NCBI GenBank assembly: GCA_008000375.1
Contig: SMOI01000349.1
Span: 1 to 32,692, forward strand
Length of the DNA stretch: 32,692 bases
Direction of reading: 5' to 3'
Origin: Poteriospumella lacustris
Taxonomy: Eukaryota > Sar > Chrysophyceae > Chromulinales > Dinobryaceae
Positions 1 to 9,472 of the stretch are shown here, piece by piece. How positions within the stretch are numbered: position 1 is the first letter of the stretch; every line of letters starts with the position of its first letter. A program made the position numbers and the translations under genes. Under the pieces are notes generated by a model, which made no database searches, was not told the origin of the DNA, and saw nothing but the letters and a program-made list of their open reading frames with translations.

Positions 1-980
1 TCGCTGCGGCCCACCGCCGAGACCGTCGCGCTGCTCGGCCACGCGGCGCTCGGCCCCGTCGACGCGCAGGCCACCGCCGCGGCGATGCGCGAGCTGCCGC
101 CGGGCGACGTCGCCGAGGTGGCGCTGCTCGGCCGCTCCAACGCCGGCAAATCGTCGCTGACCAACGCGCTGCTCCGCCGCAAGGTACCGCGCTCCCCGCC
201 TCTGTCCCACCCGCCGCTGTGTCTCACCCGCCGCTGTGTCGCTGTGTCGCTGTGTCGCTGTGTCGCGTAGCAACTGGCCGCGGTGAGCGCGACGCCCGGC
301 CACACGCGGGCGTTTCACTTTTACGAGCTGACGGCGCGCGCGCACTGGTCGGCGCCGCTGCTGGACGACGCGGCGCCGCTGGAGCTGCGGCCGGCGCGGC
401 GCCTCCGCCTCGTCGACGCGCCGGGCCTCGGCTACGCGGCGACGGCGTCGTGGCGCTCGCTGCTGCAGCGCTACCTCCGCGTGCGCCGCGCCTGCGCCCT
501 CGCGCTGCACCTCGTCGACCCGCGCCACCCGCTCGGCGCCGTCGACCGCCAGGTACCCGCCCTGTGTCGCCCTGTGTCGCCCTGTGTCGCTGACCGTGTC
601 GCCTGTGTCGCCGTGTGTCGCAGATCGTCCGCTTCGTCGTCGAGGCGCAGGTCGGGCGCCTGCGCGACGCCGCCGGCGCCCCGCCGCTGCGCTACGCGCT
701 GGTGCTGACGAAGAGCGACAAAGCCGCGTCGCCGCGCGAGCGCCGCCAGTGGCAGACGGCGCGCGCCGCCGAAGTCGCCGCCGCGTTTCGCGACGAGTGG
801 CGCCGCGTCGCCGGCGACGAGGCCGCCGCGCCGCCGCTGCCGCCGCCGCCACCGCCGCCGACGGTCGTGGCGACGTCGGCGCACGACCTCAGCGGCATCG
901 CCGGCGTCTGGCGCGTCGTCCTCGCCGCCCTCGACGCCGTCGACGCCGCCGCGCCGCCGTCGCCGTCACCACGCTTGTAA
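1..980 (+). CDS. EngB/YihA-family GTPase (GTPBP8-like), 5' partial
   Basis: The gene enters from outside the window and has three exons here: 1-183, 271-552 and 624-980 (TAA). Both introns are phase 0 with GT-AG ends. All TRAFAC GTPase motifs are visible: G1 GRSNAGKSS, a G2 threonine in ATPGHT, G3 DAPGLGYA (DTPGYG in most members), G4 TKSDK and G5 TSA. The order and spacing fit the EngB/YihA family, which helps assemble the large subunit of bacterial-type ribosomes. A eukaryotic copy therefore probably works in mitochondrion or plastid; the targeting leader lies upstream of the window, so which one cannot be said. A proline-rich loop (PPLPPPPPPPT) precedes G5 and is unusual. Both introns consist largely of a TGTGTCGC tandem repeat. 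The next gene converges on it, 406 bp away. Confidence 0.88.
184..270 (+). repeat. Intron 1 of the EngB gene, TGTGTCGC repeat
   Basis: This 87-nt intron starts GTACCGCG and ends GTGTCGCGTAG. It carries four perfect tandem TGTGTCGC units just before the acceptor, with looser CTGTGTC units upstream. Removing it joins RRK to QLAAVSATPGHT, as the GTPase fold requires. Related repeats fill intron 2 of the same gene and an intron of the Mo25 gene. Confidence 0.8.
553..623 (+). repeat. Intron 2 of the EngB gene, TGTGTCGC repeat
   Basis: This 71-nt intron starts GTACCCGC and ends GTGTGTCGCAG. It contains five copies of TGTGTCGC, mostly spaced by CC. Splicing joins GAVDRQ to IVRFVVEAQ in frame. Its first bases resemble those of intron 1 (GTACC followed by C/G), so the two may share an origin. 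Confidence 0.8.
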
Positions 981-1386
981 ACTCGCTTCGATTCGATTCG
1001 ATGTGGGTAAAACGCGAAACTGACGCGTTCCGACCTAATTATGTCGGCTTTCCGACGTTGGCAGTCTCCAATATGTCGGACATGCGACTTAGTCGGAGGA
1101 GCGGTCGCCTGTCGGTGTCGCGTTTCTTTCAATGTTCCGAGGGAACGGTAGGTCTTCGCCACCGCATATGTCAATTCTATCGGAGTTTTGCATTAAATAA
1201 TCTATCCAACGACATCAAAGCACTGGGAAGCAACCGTAAACGGCGGCATCGTGGTGAGATCTCCTCGCACCGTCAGCTGGCGAGGCCGACGGCGGCGACA
1301 GCTGCGACGGCCGCCGCTGCGCCGTCGCCACCGCGCTACGCGACGGTCGCCAGTGCGCGCTGCGCGTCGCAGGGGCCGCGAGGCGG
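981..1386. other. Intergenic region between convergent genes
   Basis: About 400 bases between the stop of the EngB gene and the preferred stop of the unknown secreted-protein gene. The part from about 980 to 1240 is clearly less GC-rich than its surroundings and probably holds both 3' UTRs. From about 1240 the GC-rich sequence is open in the minus-strand frame of the secreted protein; this would be coding only if the frame break near 1470-1500 is not an error. No RNA gene or repeat was recognised. Confidence 0.5.
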
Positions 1387-3935
1387 CTACACGGCGCCGG
1401 GGCGGTGCGCGGCCTCCCACAGCGCCGCGAGCCACTGCTCCTCGTGCTGCCGCTGGCGCTGCGCCGCGGCGCTCGTCGCCACGGCGCGTTGCCCCGGCGC
1501 GGCGCCGGCTGCGGCTGCGGCTCCGGCGACGGGTCGGGCGGGACGAGCTGCAGCAGCAGGTCGCGGTCGAGGCCGTAGCCGATCTCGTAGCCGCGGCGCG
1601 ACACGGCGCCCTGCGACAGCCGCGGCGCGTCGCGGGCGAAGTCGCGCGCGGCGGCGTCGTAGAGCGCGGCGCGGTCGGCGGCGGCGACGTCGTTGTCGTG
1701 GAAGCCGTCGACGTACGCGCGCACGAAGTACGGCGGGTAGCCCAGCGCGAGCCCGTTCCACGCGGCGTTGTAGAGCTGCTCGCGGTGCGCGCGGCGCAGC
1801 GCGTCGGCGTCGTGGCGGTGGTGGCTCGGGAAGGGCATCGGGTGCAGCGCCTGCGCCGTGAAGCGCGGCCGCAGCGCCTCCATCAGGTAGCGGCGGTGCG
1901 CGCGGTACACGACGAGCGTCTCGTCCTCGCCGAACGTGAACACGGCGTAGTCGACGGGGAACGACAAAGACGACGACGCGTTGGCCGCCGCGCGGTGGAG
2001 GTCGACGGTCTCGACGACGGCGCGCGCGAGGGCGGCGACGAGCGGGAACTTCCACTGGTGCTCGCTGGGCGACGACAGCTGCACCATCGCCAGCGGCTTG
2101 CTGCCCAGCAGCACGCACAGCAGCTCCGCCGCGTACACGAGCGGCGCGGGCAGCGTCACGGCCGCGTGGTAGAGGAAGCAGCTCGACAGCCGCGCGCCCA
2201 CGCGGTGCTCCTTCCAGCGCAGGTGCTGCACCACGAACGTCGCCGGCTGCGCCGACAGAAACACCAGCGACGTCCAGCGCGCCGCCGTGCGCCGCCGCGC
2301 GTGGTACCGGCCCTCGACGCCGCCGGCGAACGAGTGCAGCACCGCCGCCACGCCGCCGTCGCCGTCGGTGTCCTCCGCCGCGCCCTCGTCGCCCTCGGGC
2401 GGCAGCACGACGGTGTAGTGGCTCACGAGGCGCTGCGCCATCGACTGCGCCATCTGCCGCTGGCGGTGCGCCGGGAACGACGCGAACGACAGCGCCACGC
2501 GGCCGGCGGCGTCCACGCGGCGCTGCGTGCACACGACGAGGACCTCGTCGACCTGCGCCGCGCGCGCCGTCGCGGCGCCGTCGACGACTTTTTCGTGCGG
2601 CGACGCGTCGCCGGCCGCCGCCAGCGCCGCCGCAGTCGCCGTAGTCGCCGCGGTCGCCGCGTCGCCGCCCGCGGCGCGCGTCTCCCACAGCCAAACGAAG
2701 TCGCCCGGCAGCGTCGCGTAGCGCAGCACGTCGCGCTCCTGGCGCTGCCGCCGGCGCCGCGCGGCCAGCGGCGCCGCCTCGACGACGACGCCGCCCGCGG
2801 CGCGGCCCGCGGCGTCCAGCTCGACGTAGAGCTCGTCGACGCGGTAGAAGCCGGCGCTGCGCTGCGGCGCCGAGGCGTTGCGCGCGCCCAGCGGCGGCTC
2901 GTGCGGCGGCAGCAGGTGGAAGAACAGGCGCCAGCCGCGCGCGCCCGCCAGCTCCGCGCCCACCAACACGCCGAGCTCGCGGCGCTCGGCCGCGGCTCCG
3001 GCGGCTCCGGCGGCGCCGCTGACGATGCCGCCGGTCGCGTCGGGCGCCGCGTCGGCCGCGGCCGGCGCGACGAGGCGCACCGGCGACCCGACGGCCGCGA
3101 GCGTCCGCGTGACCGTCAGCGGCCGCAGGACGGCGGCCTGCGCGTCCCACAGGTGCAGCACGTGCGCCGCGTCGCACGCGGCGGCGTCGTCGCCGAGCAG
3201 CGCGCGGAAGGCGGCGGGCAGCGCGGCGAAGAGCAGCCCCGAGCGCGGCGCGTCGTCCTCCGCCGCGAAGAACTCCACGTCGAAGTACTCGCTGCTGGCC
3301 GCCGCCCCAGCGGCCCCGGCGGCGTCGCCGGCGTCGTCGGCGTCGTCGTCGGCGCAGGCGGCGAACATTTGCGGCTGCGGCTGCCACTGCTGGTGCAGCA
3401 GCCAGTGCCACGGCTGCGCGTCGTCGTCGCCGCCGTCGCCGTCGCCGTCCGCCAGCGGCGCCGCGCGCAGCGGCGACAGATCCGCCGCCGGCGCCGTGCG
3501 GTAGACGTAGCCGTTGTCGACGCCGGGCGCGGGGCCCAGCAGCCAGTTGCCCTGCGACCCGTCGCCGTCCGCGTGCGGGACGAAGGAGATGGTCTCGGGG
3601 CCGTTGGACCAGGCGAAGTGGCCGTTGAACAGCGTCGGCAGCGCCGTGAACTCGTTCGCGCCCATCAGCGGCGAGTCGTTGGGCGTCGGCTGGTGCACGA
3701 TGCGGATTTTGGTGCAGAACGGCGCGCGGTGCGACAGCGTGCGCTGCTTGATGCGCAGGGCCACCGCGTCGCCGGCGACGTCGGCGACGACGAAGCCCGT
3801 CGATGGCAGCTCTGACGCGGAGAGAGATTGGGCCGGGCACGATCGGTCCGCCATCGTCGCCAGTGCGGCGCCGAGCAGCTGCAGCAGCGCGACCGCGGTC
3901 CACGTGCCCCGCCAGCGGTGTCGATCGCCTCCCAT
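1387..3935 (-). CDS. Large secreted protein of unknown function
   Basis: The reading frame opens at ATG 3935 with a clear signal peptide (hydrophobic AVALLQLLGAALA after a basic N-terminus), so the product probably enters the secretory pathway. No intron is apparent over about 850 codons. The N-terminal part contains FNGHFAWSNGPETISFVP and NWLLGPAPGVDNGYVYR, which loosely recall the small W/G-rich modules of secreted protist proteins. Low-complexity Ala/Asp stretches follow, then a better conserved-looking second half (roughly residues 480-800) with several Cys and N-glycosylation sequons. No transmembrane segment or known catalytic motif was found. Near 1470-1500 the natural-looking frame shifts by one base: the tail ending EEQWLAALWEAAHRPGAV and a stop at 1387-1389 has coding-like composition, whereas the uninterrupted frame runs to 1215 as Arg/Ser-rich sequence. 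I prefer the stop at 1387. The family is not recognised. Confidence 0.6.
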
Positions 3936-4207
3936 CGCAGCGTCTCCAAAGGATCGAGTCGAACAAGCGTCGAGATGAAATCTGCTGAGCTCGTTCGGCG
4001 TATCCGGCGACGCCCCCGCGACGCCGACGCCGACGCCGACGCCGACGGCGGCGGCTGCGTCGCTGAGCTCCTCTGTACATAACTAGTCACTTGTCATGCA
4101 TATATTGTGGATTGTATCGATCAATGATGTACTTATCGTATGGTACATACTAAGAGCTGTGTTGTGCGGGAAGTGCACTGTCGTTGATCGGAAAGAAGTA
4201 CGAGATG

Positions 4208-5174
4208 TTACGACGGCGGCGTCGCCGGCGACGGCGCCGCGGACGACGGCGACCAGCGCGGCGCGGCGTCCGGCGCATGCTGCGCGTGCAAGGCGACGGA
4301 CGGGGGCGGGTGGCGGCCGTTGTAGTGCAGGTAGTAGGCGGGCGACGGCGTCGGCGACGGCGGCCGGCGCTCGAGCGACGGCGACGGCGGCAGCGGCAGC
4401 GGCAGCGGCGTGGGGAAGGACGAGGCCAGCAGGTCCTCGCCGCTGGGCGCCTGCGAGGCCCGCGCGGCGGCCTGCGCGTCGCTGTCGCTGCTGCCGAGCG
4501 ACAGGCGGTCGAGGTGCATCGCGGAGCGGAACGAGTCGCTGAGCGGCATGAGGCCCGACAGGCGCGACGCCTGCGACGCCTGCGACGCCTGCGACGCGTC
4601 GCTGCTGCCCGAGGACGAGGACGGCGCCGCCTCGTACAGCTGCTGGTGGTGCTGCTGGCGCTGCGACAGCAGGCGCTGGTGGCTCTGCTGGTGGTGCAGG
4701 TGCTTCGCGGCCGACGACGGCGGCGCGTGCGGCTCGGCGCCCGCGCCGCCGTCGAGCGCCTCGGCGCCGCTGACGCTGAGCGAGCGCAGCGCTTCGGCGC
4801 CGTCGGCGTCCGTCGCTGGCGCCGACCGGTCGCCGGGCAGCGACGCGTGCGCATGGTGGCCGTGCGGCCCCGGCGGCGCTTCGGGCGACGCGACGGTCGT
4901 GGCGGCGAGCGCCGTCGACGACGGCGACGTCGTGCGCGACAGCGGCGTCCGCTGCGCCGCGGCGTGCGACGAGGCGCGCGGCCGCAGGTGCTTGCGCAGC
5001 AGCGCGAGGACGACGAGCCGGCGGCGGCCGCCGGTGTCGCAGGCGCCGCGTGGCCGCCGAGCAGCGCCGCGACGGCGGCGGACGGCGCGGTCGACGAGGT
5101 GCGCGGCGACGACGAAAACGACGCGCGCGGCGACGTCGACGCCGACACCGACGGCGAAAACGACATCGCCTCGT

Positions 5175-5211
<37 letters not shown>

Positions 5212-6572
5212 AGCCCGATGAGGTTGGAGGGCGAGTAGGCGGAGGCGGCGGCGGTGCGGCCGGGGTCCGGGTCGTCCATCGCCGCCAGCGTGTCCACGAG
5301 CAGCGCCTTCTCCTCGACGAAGAGCGCGTCGGTCTTGTCCGCGTGGAACTGCTGCAGGAAGGGCACGAGCTTCGCGCGGTTGTTGTAGAGGATGACGGCG
5401 ACCTCCTTCGTCTTCTTCGGATTCGCGACGAAGATCTTGAACACGTGAAACGCCCTGCACGACACACGGCGACACACAGCGACACACAGCGACACACGGC
5501 GACACACGGCGACACACGGCGAGTGAGGACGACGACGACGACGACGAGGGGGCGGACGGGCGGTGGGGGCGGACGTACTCGAAGGTGATCTGCGAGGAGC
5601 GGTGGCGCAGCAGGTTCATGATCGTCTTGAGGTTGTCGCGCGAGGCGATGAAGCGCACCATGAGGCCGTAGTTGTGGCGGTCCAGCAGCAGCTCCGACAG
5701 CAGCTTCAGCGCGCGCCGCCGCGTCAGTAGGTTCTCGCTGCCCAGCAACAGCTGCGTTCGCCGTGTAGATCCCGAATGGCCGAGAGAGCAGTGGACAGCG
5801 CGTCAGCGGGGTGGGCGGCGGCGGGGGCGGCGGGGGCGGCGTCGCTTACCTGGTACTGCAGGATGAACACGTCGCCGTTCGTCTCGAAGAAGCCGTCTTG
5901 CACCTCGCGCAGCTGCGGCGCCGTCAGCAGCTCCTTGATGAGCGCGAAGGACTCGGAGGCGACGTCGAAGTTGGGCGAGTGGAGGTAGTGCTCGAAGAAG
6001 TGCCAGAAGTGCGAGGACAGGAACACGACGTACGCGAGGAACGGCTGCTTCGCCGCCTCGCGCAGCACCTGGCCCGCCAGTAGCGCCGTCTCGGGGCGCA
6101 CCATGGCCGACAAGAGGCTGTCGATCACCTCGGTGTGCTGCTGAAAGAAAGCGACGACGTCGCCGGCGTTGCGCCGCAGGAGACTCGTCGTGACGAAGAC
6201 GACGTCTTTGCGCACGTCGAGCGGGAAGAACTGCAGGAAGCGGAAGACGACGAGGAAGAATTGCGTCGCCTGGAGGCGCACGGAGAGCTCGACGGTCGCT
6301 TGAAAGGTCTCGTCGCTGTGCCGTTCGGCGTCCGCCAGCAGAACGCGCTTCATCGCCGAGAGGTGGCCGGCGAAGTCGACTACGCGTGAGTCGCGCTGCT
6401 CATTCGATGGGGAACTTATCGATGAGGCCACGGGCGAGGTGGTTACACCGTCAGATGGCCAGCTCTCCTCGAAATCGTGGCGGCTATGGAATGTCTCCGT
6501 CAGATCGTTGAGGAGCTCGTCCAGTCCGTGCAAAGCCAGTTCGCCCCCTGCCAAGACGGTCCCTTCACTCAT
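4208..6572 (-). CDS. Mo25/CAB39-like scaffold protein with long C-terminal tail
   Basis: Mo25 is an armadillo/HEAT-type helical scaffold that binds STRAD/LKB1 and GCKIII kinases. Exons are 6572-5850, 5751-5579 and 5454-4208. Splicing (phases 0 and 2) rebuilds typical Mo25 blocks: LLRRNAGDVVAFF, LLSELLLDRHNYGLMVRFI, NLKTIMNLLRHRSSQITFE and, across the second intron, FEAFHVFKIFVANPKKT. The core is about 380 residues, close to the family length. It is followed by a low-complexity tail of about 300 residues, rich in Ser, Ala, Pro, His and Gln, ending at TAA 4208. The tail is readable only by changing frame at a GCC trinucleotide tract (5177-5210) and again near 5000-5045, so assembly indels or decay are likely there. 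The N-terminus has about 60 extra, poorly conserved residues. ATG 6572 is the first in-frame Met after a stop. Confidence 0.82.
5177..5210. repeat. (GCC)n trinucleotide tract
   Basis: About ten CCG/GCC units in a row lie in the Mo25 gene, where the conserved core gives way to the low-complexity tail. The coding frame changes across the tract, so it is a candidate site for a slippage indel or assembly error. Confidence 0.75.
5455..5578 (-). repeat. Mo25 intron with CGTGTGTCGC decamer repeat
   Basis: This 124-nt phase-2 intron has donor GTACGT and acceptor GTCGTGCAG. On the coding strand its last part is six near-identical decamers (CGTGTGTCGC or TGTGTGTCGC), with five exact TGTGTCGC cores. 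A GTC/GAC trinucleotide stretch precedes them. It is the same repeat type as in the two EngB introns about 5 kb away in an unrelated gene on the other strand. Confidence 0.82.
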
Positions 6573-7265
6573 TTCAGGCTTCCCACTGATGTCCAGCTCC
6601 GAGTCCAATGTGTATTCTCCAGGATTCTACGGTTTCCACTGGTGGTAATCGGGTTCCAAATTTTCGACTGGCAACGACTCGTGGAAATAGCGCAAGCTAT
6701 GACGACCTCTGATCGACGAATCGGATTTCAAGTGAGTCTGTGGGTCGGATAACAGGAAGTCGCAGGACGCTGTCAATGCCCTTTGCCATATAAAATGTGA
6801 ATGATTTTGTATCGGCGAGTCGACGGATCTGCATCGGCGCCGAGCAGTCGGCCGTCGTCGTCGTCGCGTGTGGGCGCGACGACGACGACGACGAGAACCG
6901 TTTCAACAGCAGCCGCTGCGCTGCACCGTGCAGCTCGGTTGGATCTGCAGCATTCTTAATTAAACGAACTTCTGTCGCCGGGCAGTCAGGGGTTGGCAAA
7001 GAGTAGCCCCTATCCTTGACCATGTATCGCAGGCGAGGAGCTACACTGCTACTAAACTCTATCGCAGCAGGAATTCCGTCCGAATTCCGGATAAATTTCC
7101 GACCCTCGTCCCTCTCCCCTCTTTCCGCCGCTCCCCTCGTCCCCCACTGAGAGCTGATCTCCGTCCTCGTCGGGTTCCATCTTCCTCGTTCTCCAACCCC
7201 CCCCCCCCGCTCGGCTTGCGATGCAAGCACAGTGGTTCGCCGTCGTTCAGATCATATCGTGAACG
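6573..7265. promoter_or_regulatory. Shared upstream region of the Mo25 and OBAP genes
   Basis: Nearly 700 bases lie between two divergent start codons and have much lower GC than the flanking coding DNA. A C homopolymer occurs at about 7198-7208. A minus-strand frame of about 109 codons from ATG 7023 to 6697 is open, but its composition is not coding-like and I recognise no family. No clear TATA box stands out. The region presumably holds both promoters. Confidence 0.45.
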
Positions 7266-8120
7266 ATGAGGTCTTTGTGGAACGAATTCGTTGGAAGCCG
7301 TGATAAGCTGCAAACGTCTGCCTTAGTCGTGGGAGGGACACTAGTCGGCCTGCTTGGCGCGTACACTTGGAAGATGCGTCAAAACTCAAGCAGCATCAGC
7401 CCTCATATTCGCCCAGAAGGAAGTCCGAAAACGACAAGCACCGAAATTCTACAAGGAGGCTCAAAGTTGTTTCAAAATAAAGCACCGTTGAAGGGATTTG
7501 ACATATATCTGGTTGGATTTCATCCTATGGTCGACGATCCCTGTCATCAAATGGAAGCTCACCATTACTGCAAACAAGTGAACGAAGACTTTGCACAATG
7601 CTTCCTTTTTGATGGCAACACCGCAGACGCCAACTTAACTGGGATTGAATACATCATTTCCGAACGCCTCTTTGAAGAACTTCCATCAAAGGAGCGGCAG
7701 TTTTGGCACCCGCATAATTTTGAGATTCTGTCGGGGATGTTAGCAGCGCCTGGCTTGCCTGTTGTAGCTGAGAAAGCTTTACTGAAGGCTAAATTGAACA
7801 GTTATGGGAAGACTATTCATACGTGGCGTGCGAAGTGCTGGGAGGGCGATGTTCCATACTTTGACAAGTTGCCAAAAGGCGAGCCACTGTTGGGATGGTC
7901 ATTCAACCACGACGGTGAAATCCGTTCTGACATCATCCTCGCTCATGAGCTCGCCTTCAATACAACCCTGGAAGAGAGGCGCCGGCAAAGAAAAAGCTTT
8001 ACTCGCCAAACCCACCCTCAAGAAGGAGTTGATGTGCTACTTAGCAAATTTAAGAATCCAGACGAACTGCGATGCCTTCAAGGCGTGGTGGATGCGAAGG
8101 AAGACTCCAACAGAAAATGA
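7266..8120 (+). CDS. Oil-body-associated protein (OBAP, DUF1264 family)
   Basis: Single-exon gene of 284 residues. Family signatures are present in order: FDIYLVGFHPMVDDPCHQ (about 78-95), EAHHYCKQVNEDFAQC (97-112), GIEYIISERLFEELP (126-140), FWHPHNFEILSGML (147-160) and APGLP. Plant OBAP proteins associate with lipid droplets and influence seed oil content; their biochemical activity is not established. Unlike the roughly 240-residue plant proteins, this one has an N-terminal hydrophobic segment (about 18-34, ALVVGGTLVGLLGAYTW), which could anchor it in ER, lipid-droplet or organelle membrane. Base composition is far less GC-rich than most of the window, a property shared with the convergent oxygenase gene, whose end lies 113 bp away. 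Start ATG 7266 is the only plausible one. Confidence 0.9.
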   Translation: MRSLWNEFVGSRDKLQTSALVVGGTLVGLLGAYTWKMRQNSSSISPHIRPEGSPKTTSTEILQGGSKLFQNKAPLKGFDIYLVGFHPMVDDPCHQMEAHHYCKQVNEDFAQCFLFDGNTADANLTGIEYIISERLFEELPSKERQFWHPHNFEILSGMLAAPGLPVVAEKALLKAKLNSYGKTIHTWRAKCWEGDVPYFDKLPKGEPLLGWSFNHDGEIRSDIILAHELAFNTTLEERRRQRKSFTRQTHPQEGVDVLLSKFKNPDELRCLQGVVDAKEDSNRK

Positions 8121-8233
8121 TCTTCCACCATCCCAATCTACCATTGCGAAAACAAGAAAAACTAACGGGAAAATATCAATGCAAAGGGCAAGAAGTGTCA
8201 ATGTTGGTGATATCAATGTAACGACAAATGTTT

Positions 8234-9472
8234 TCACAGCTTCAAACGAATTGTTGGTTGGTTGACCTCCGCGATGAAGTCCGAGTGCAAATGCGAGTGA
8301 AACATAAACTCTCCGCCCTCCAATGTCGGGGCATATCTGCCCACGTCGTAGGCTACACTCTCCAAGCCGCGTTGTACCCGCTCGCACAGCCAAATGTCCT
8401 CCTGCTGGACGACGTCGCTCTGCGCGATGCATTCCTCGATGTACTTTTGATCTCCGGCAAGCGCAGGATGCACAAACCAATCGAAATGGACGACGCAAGA
8501 AGTAGCGGAGAGCGGGTAAACAATGTTCGTGTCCATCCACGAACCGTAGCGATTGATGCAAATGTTGGGGTACTGGAAGATGTACAGCGCGTCTTGTCCA
8601 CCTTTGACACGACTTTCAGTGATACTGGCATCGCTTGCGGGGGTTGCAGCGGGGCACGTTTGCATGTAGAAGCGCGCCGAGCGAGGATTGCCGCCCACGA
8701 TGTAGCGGCTGTACTTCGTCAGATCCAAGTTCGCGGACAGAGCCTTGTGAGCAACGGGCACATGGTAGCCGCCGTCCAGGTAGTTGTCAATGTAGACCTT
8801 CCAATTGCATTTGATCTCGTAGCTTTTGCTTGTCACATAAGTCAACTTGTCGTATCCGGAGTTCTCCAGCATGCTGTACACTTGCTTGGTGTCGGGGTGG
8901 TCCTTGAACGATGTAGAGTCGGTCTGACCCGCAGCACTCAAATTGACGAACAGCCAGGGACCAACCTTCTCCACAGGAAGACTATGAAGCGAGAAGTCTT
9001 TTGGGGAGAAATTCTCGCATCCCTTCATTTTGACTGCTTTGGCTAATCGACCGTCGAGCGAATACTGCCACCCATGGTACGGACAGGTGATTCGCCCATT
9101 GGTTTTCCCTGCCCCTTCGTCGCACATGACCGCAGCATGGTGGCGACAGACGTTGTAGAAAGCGCGGTAAGTGTCGCCGTTCTTCACGAGCACGATAGGC
9201 TGGCCGGCGATCGTCGTCGCAAAGTAGTCACCGTCTTTGTCCACCTGTGCCGACCGGCAAATAAGCTGCCAGTCACGAAATGTACGGTTCTTTTCCACTT
9301 TTTCGTGGAATACTGAATCCGTGTACCAGTTGGAGGGAGGAGTCCCCGCCTTCTCGATTCCCAAAGAAGATCCCGGCCATGTGAATGCTTCGGGCCACGT
9401 CGAAAGGCTTCGTCGAGAGATGCCCCCTACGAAGGGGAGTTTAGGGGCTCTTAATGCTCGAAGGGACAGCAT
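8234..9472 (-). CDS. Rieske oxygenase, choline-monooxygenase-like
   Basis: Intronless gene of 412 residues encoding the alpha subunit of a ring-hydroxylating-type oxygenase. The Rieske [2Fe-2S] ligands are C109-x-H111 (VCRHH) and C130-x2-H133 (CPYHGW). The mononuclear iron site is in NWKVYIDNYLDGGYHVPVAH (H237, H242), with the usual downstream acidic motif QQEDIWLCERVQRGL. Such sequences are closest to choline monooxygenase, which oxidises choline to betaine aldehyde for the osmoprotectant glycine betaine, and to related bacterial Rieske proteins; the substrate cannot be fixed from sequence. The N-terminus (MLSLRALRAPKLP, ISRRSLST) is Arg/Ser/Leu-rich with few acidic residues, like a mitochondrial presequence, whereas plant choline monooxygenase is plastidial. 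ATG 9472 is chosen because the upstream open frame contains no ATG and is not family-like. Confidence 0.9.
   Translation of the reverse strand: MLSLRALRAPKLPFVGGISRRSLSTWPEAFTWPGSSLGIEKAGTPPSNWYTDSVFHEKVEKNRTFRDWQLICRSAQVDKDGDYFATTIAGQPIVLVKNGDTYRAFYNVCRHHAAVMCDEGAGKTNGRITCPYHGWQYSLDGRLAKAVKMKGCENFSPKDFSLHSLPVEKVGPWLFVNLSAAGQTDSTSFKDHPDTKQVYSMLENSGYDKLTYVTSKSYEIKCNWKVYIDNYLDGGYHVPVAHKALSANLDLTKYSRYIVGGNPRSARFYMQTCPAATPASDASITESRVKGGQDALYIFQYPNICINRYGSWMDTNIVYPLSATSCVVHFDWFVHPALAGDQKYIEECIAQSDVVQQEDIWLCERVQRGLESVAYDVGRYAPTLEGGEFMFHSHLHSDFIAEVNQPTIRLKL

Noticed and set aside
1251-3815. Very long plus-strand open frame opposite the secreted orphan gene
   Set aside because: Its product is almost entirely Arg, Ala, Val and Gly, the antisense shadow of GC3-rich coding sequence. 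The minus-strand frame has a signal peptide and normal composition.
5461-5520. CRISPR-like array of 10-bp direct repeats
   Set aside because: Units are contiguous with no spacers and lie inside a spliced intron of a eukaryotic gene. This is a simple tandem repeat.
6697-7023. Minus-strand frame of 109 codons between the Mo25 and OBAP genes
   Set aside because: It lies in a divergent promoter region, includes Ser and Thr runs from GAC repeats, and resembles no family.
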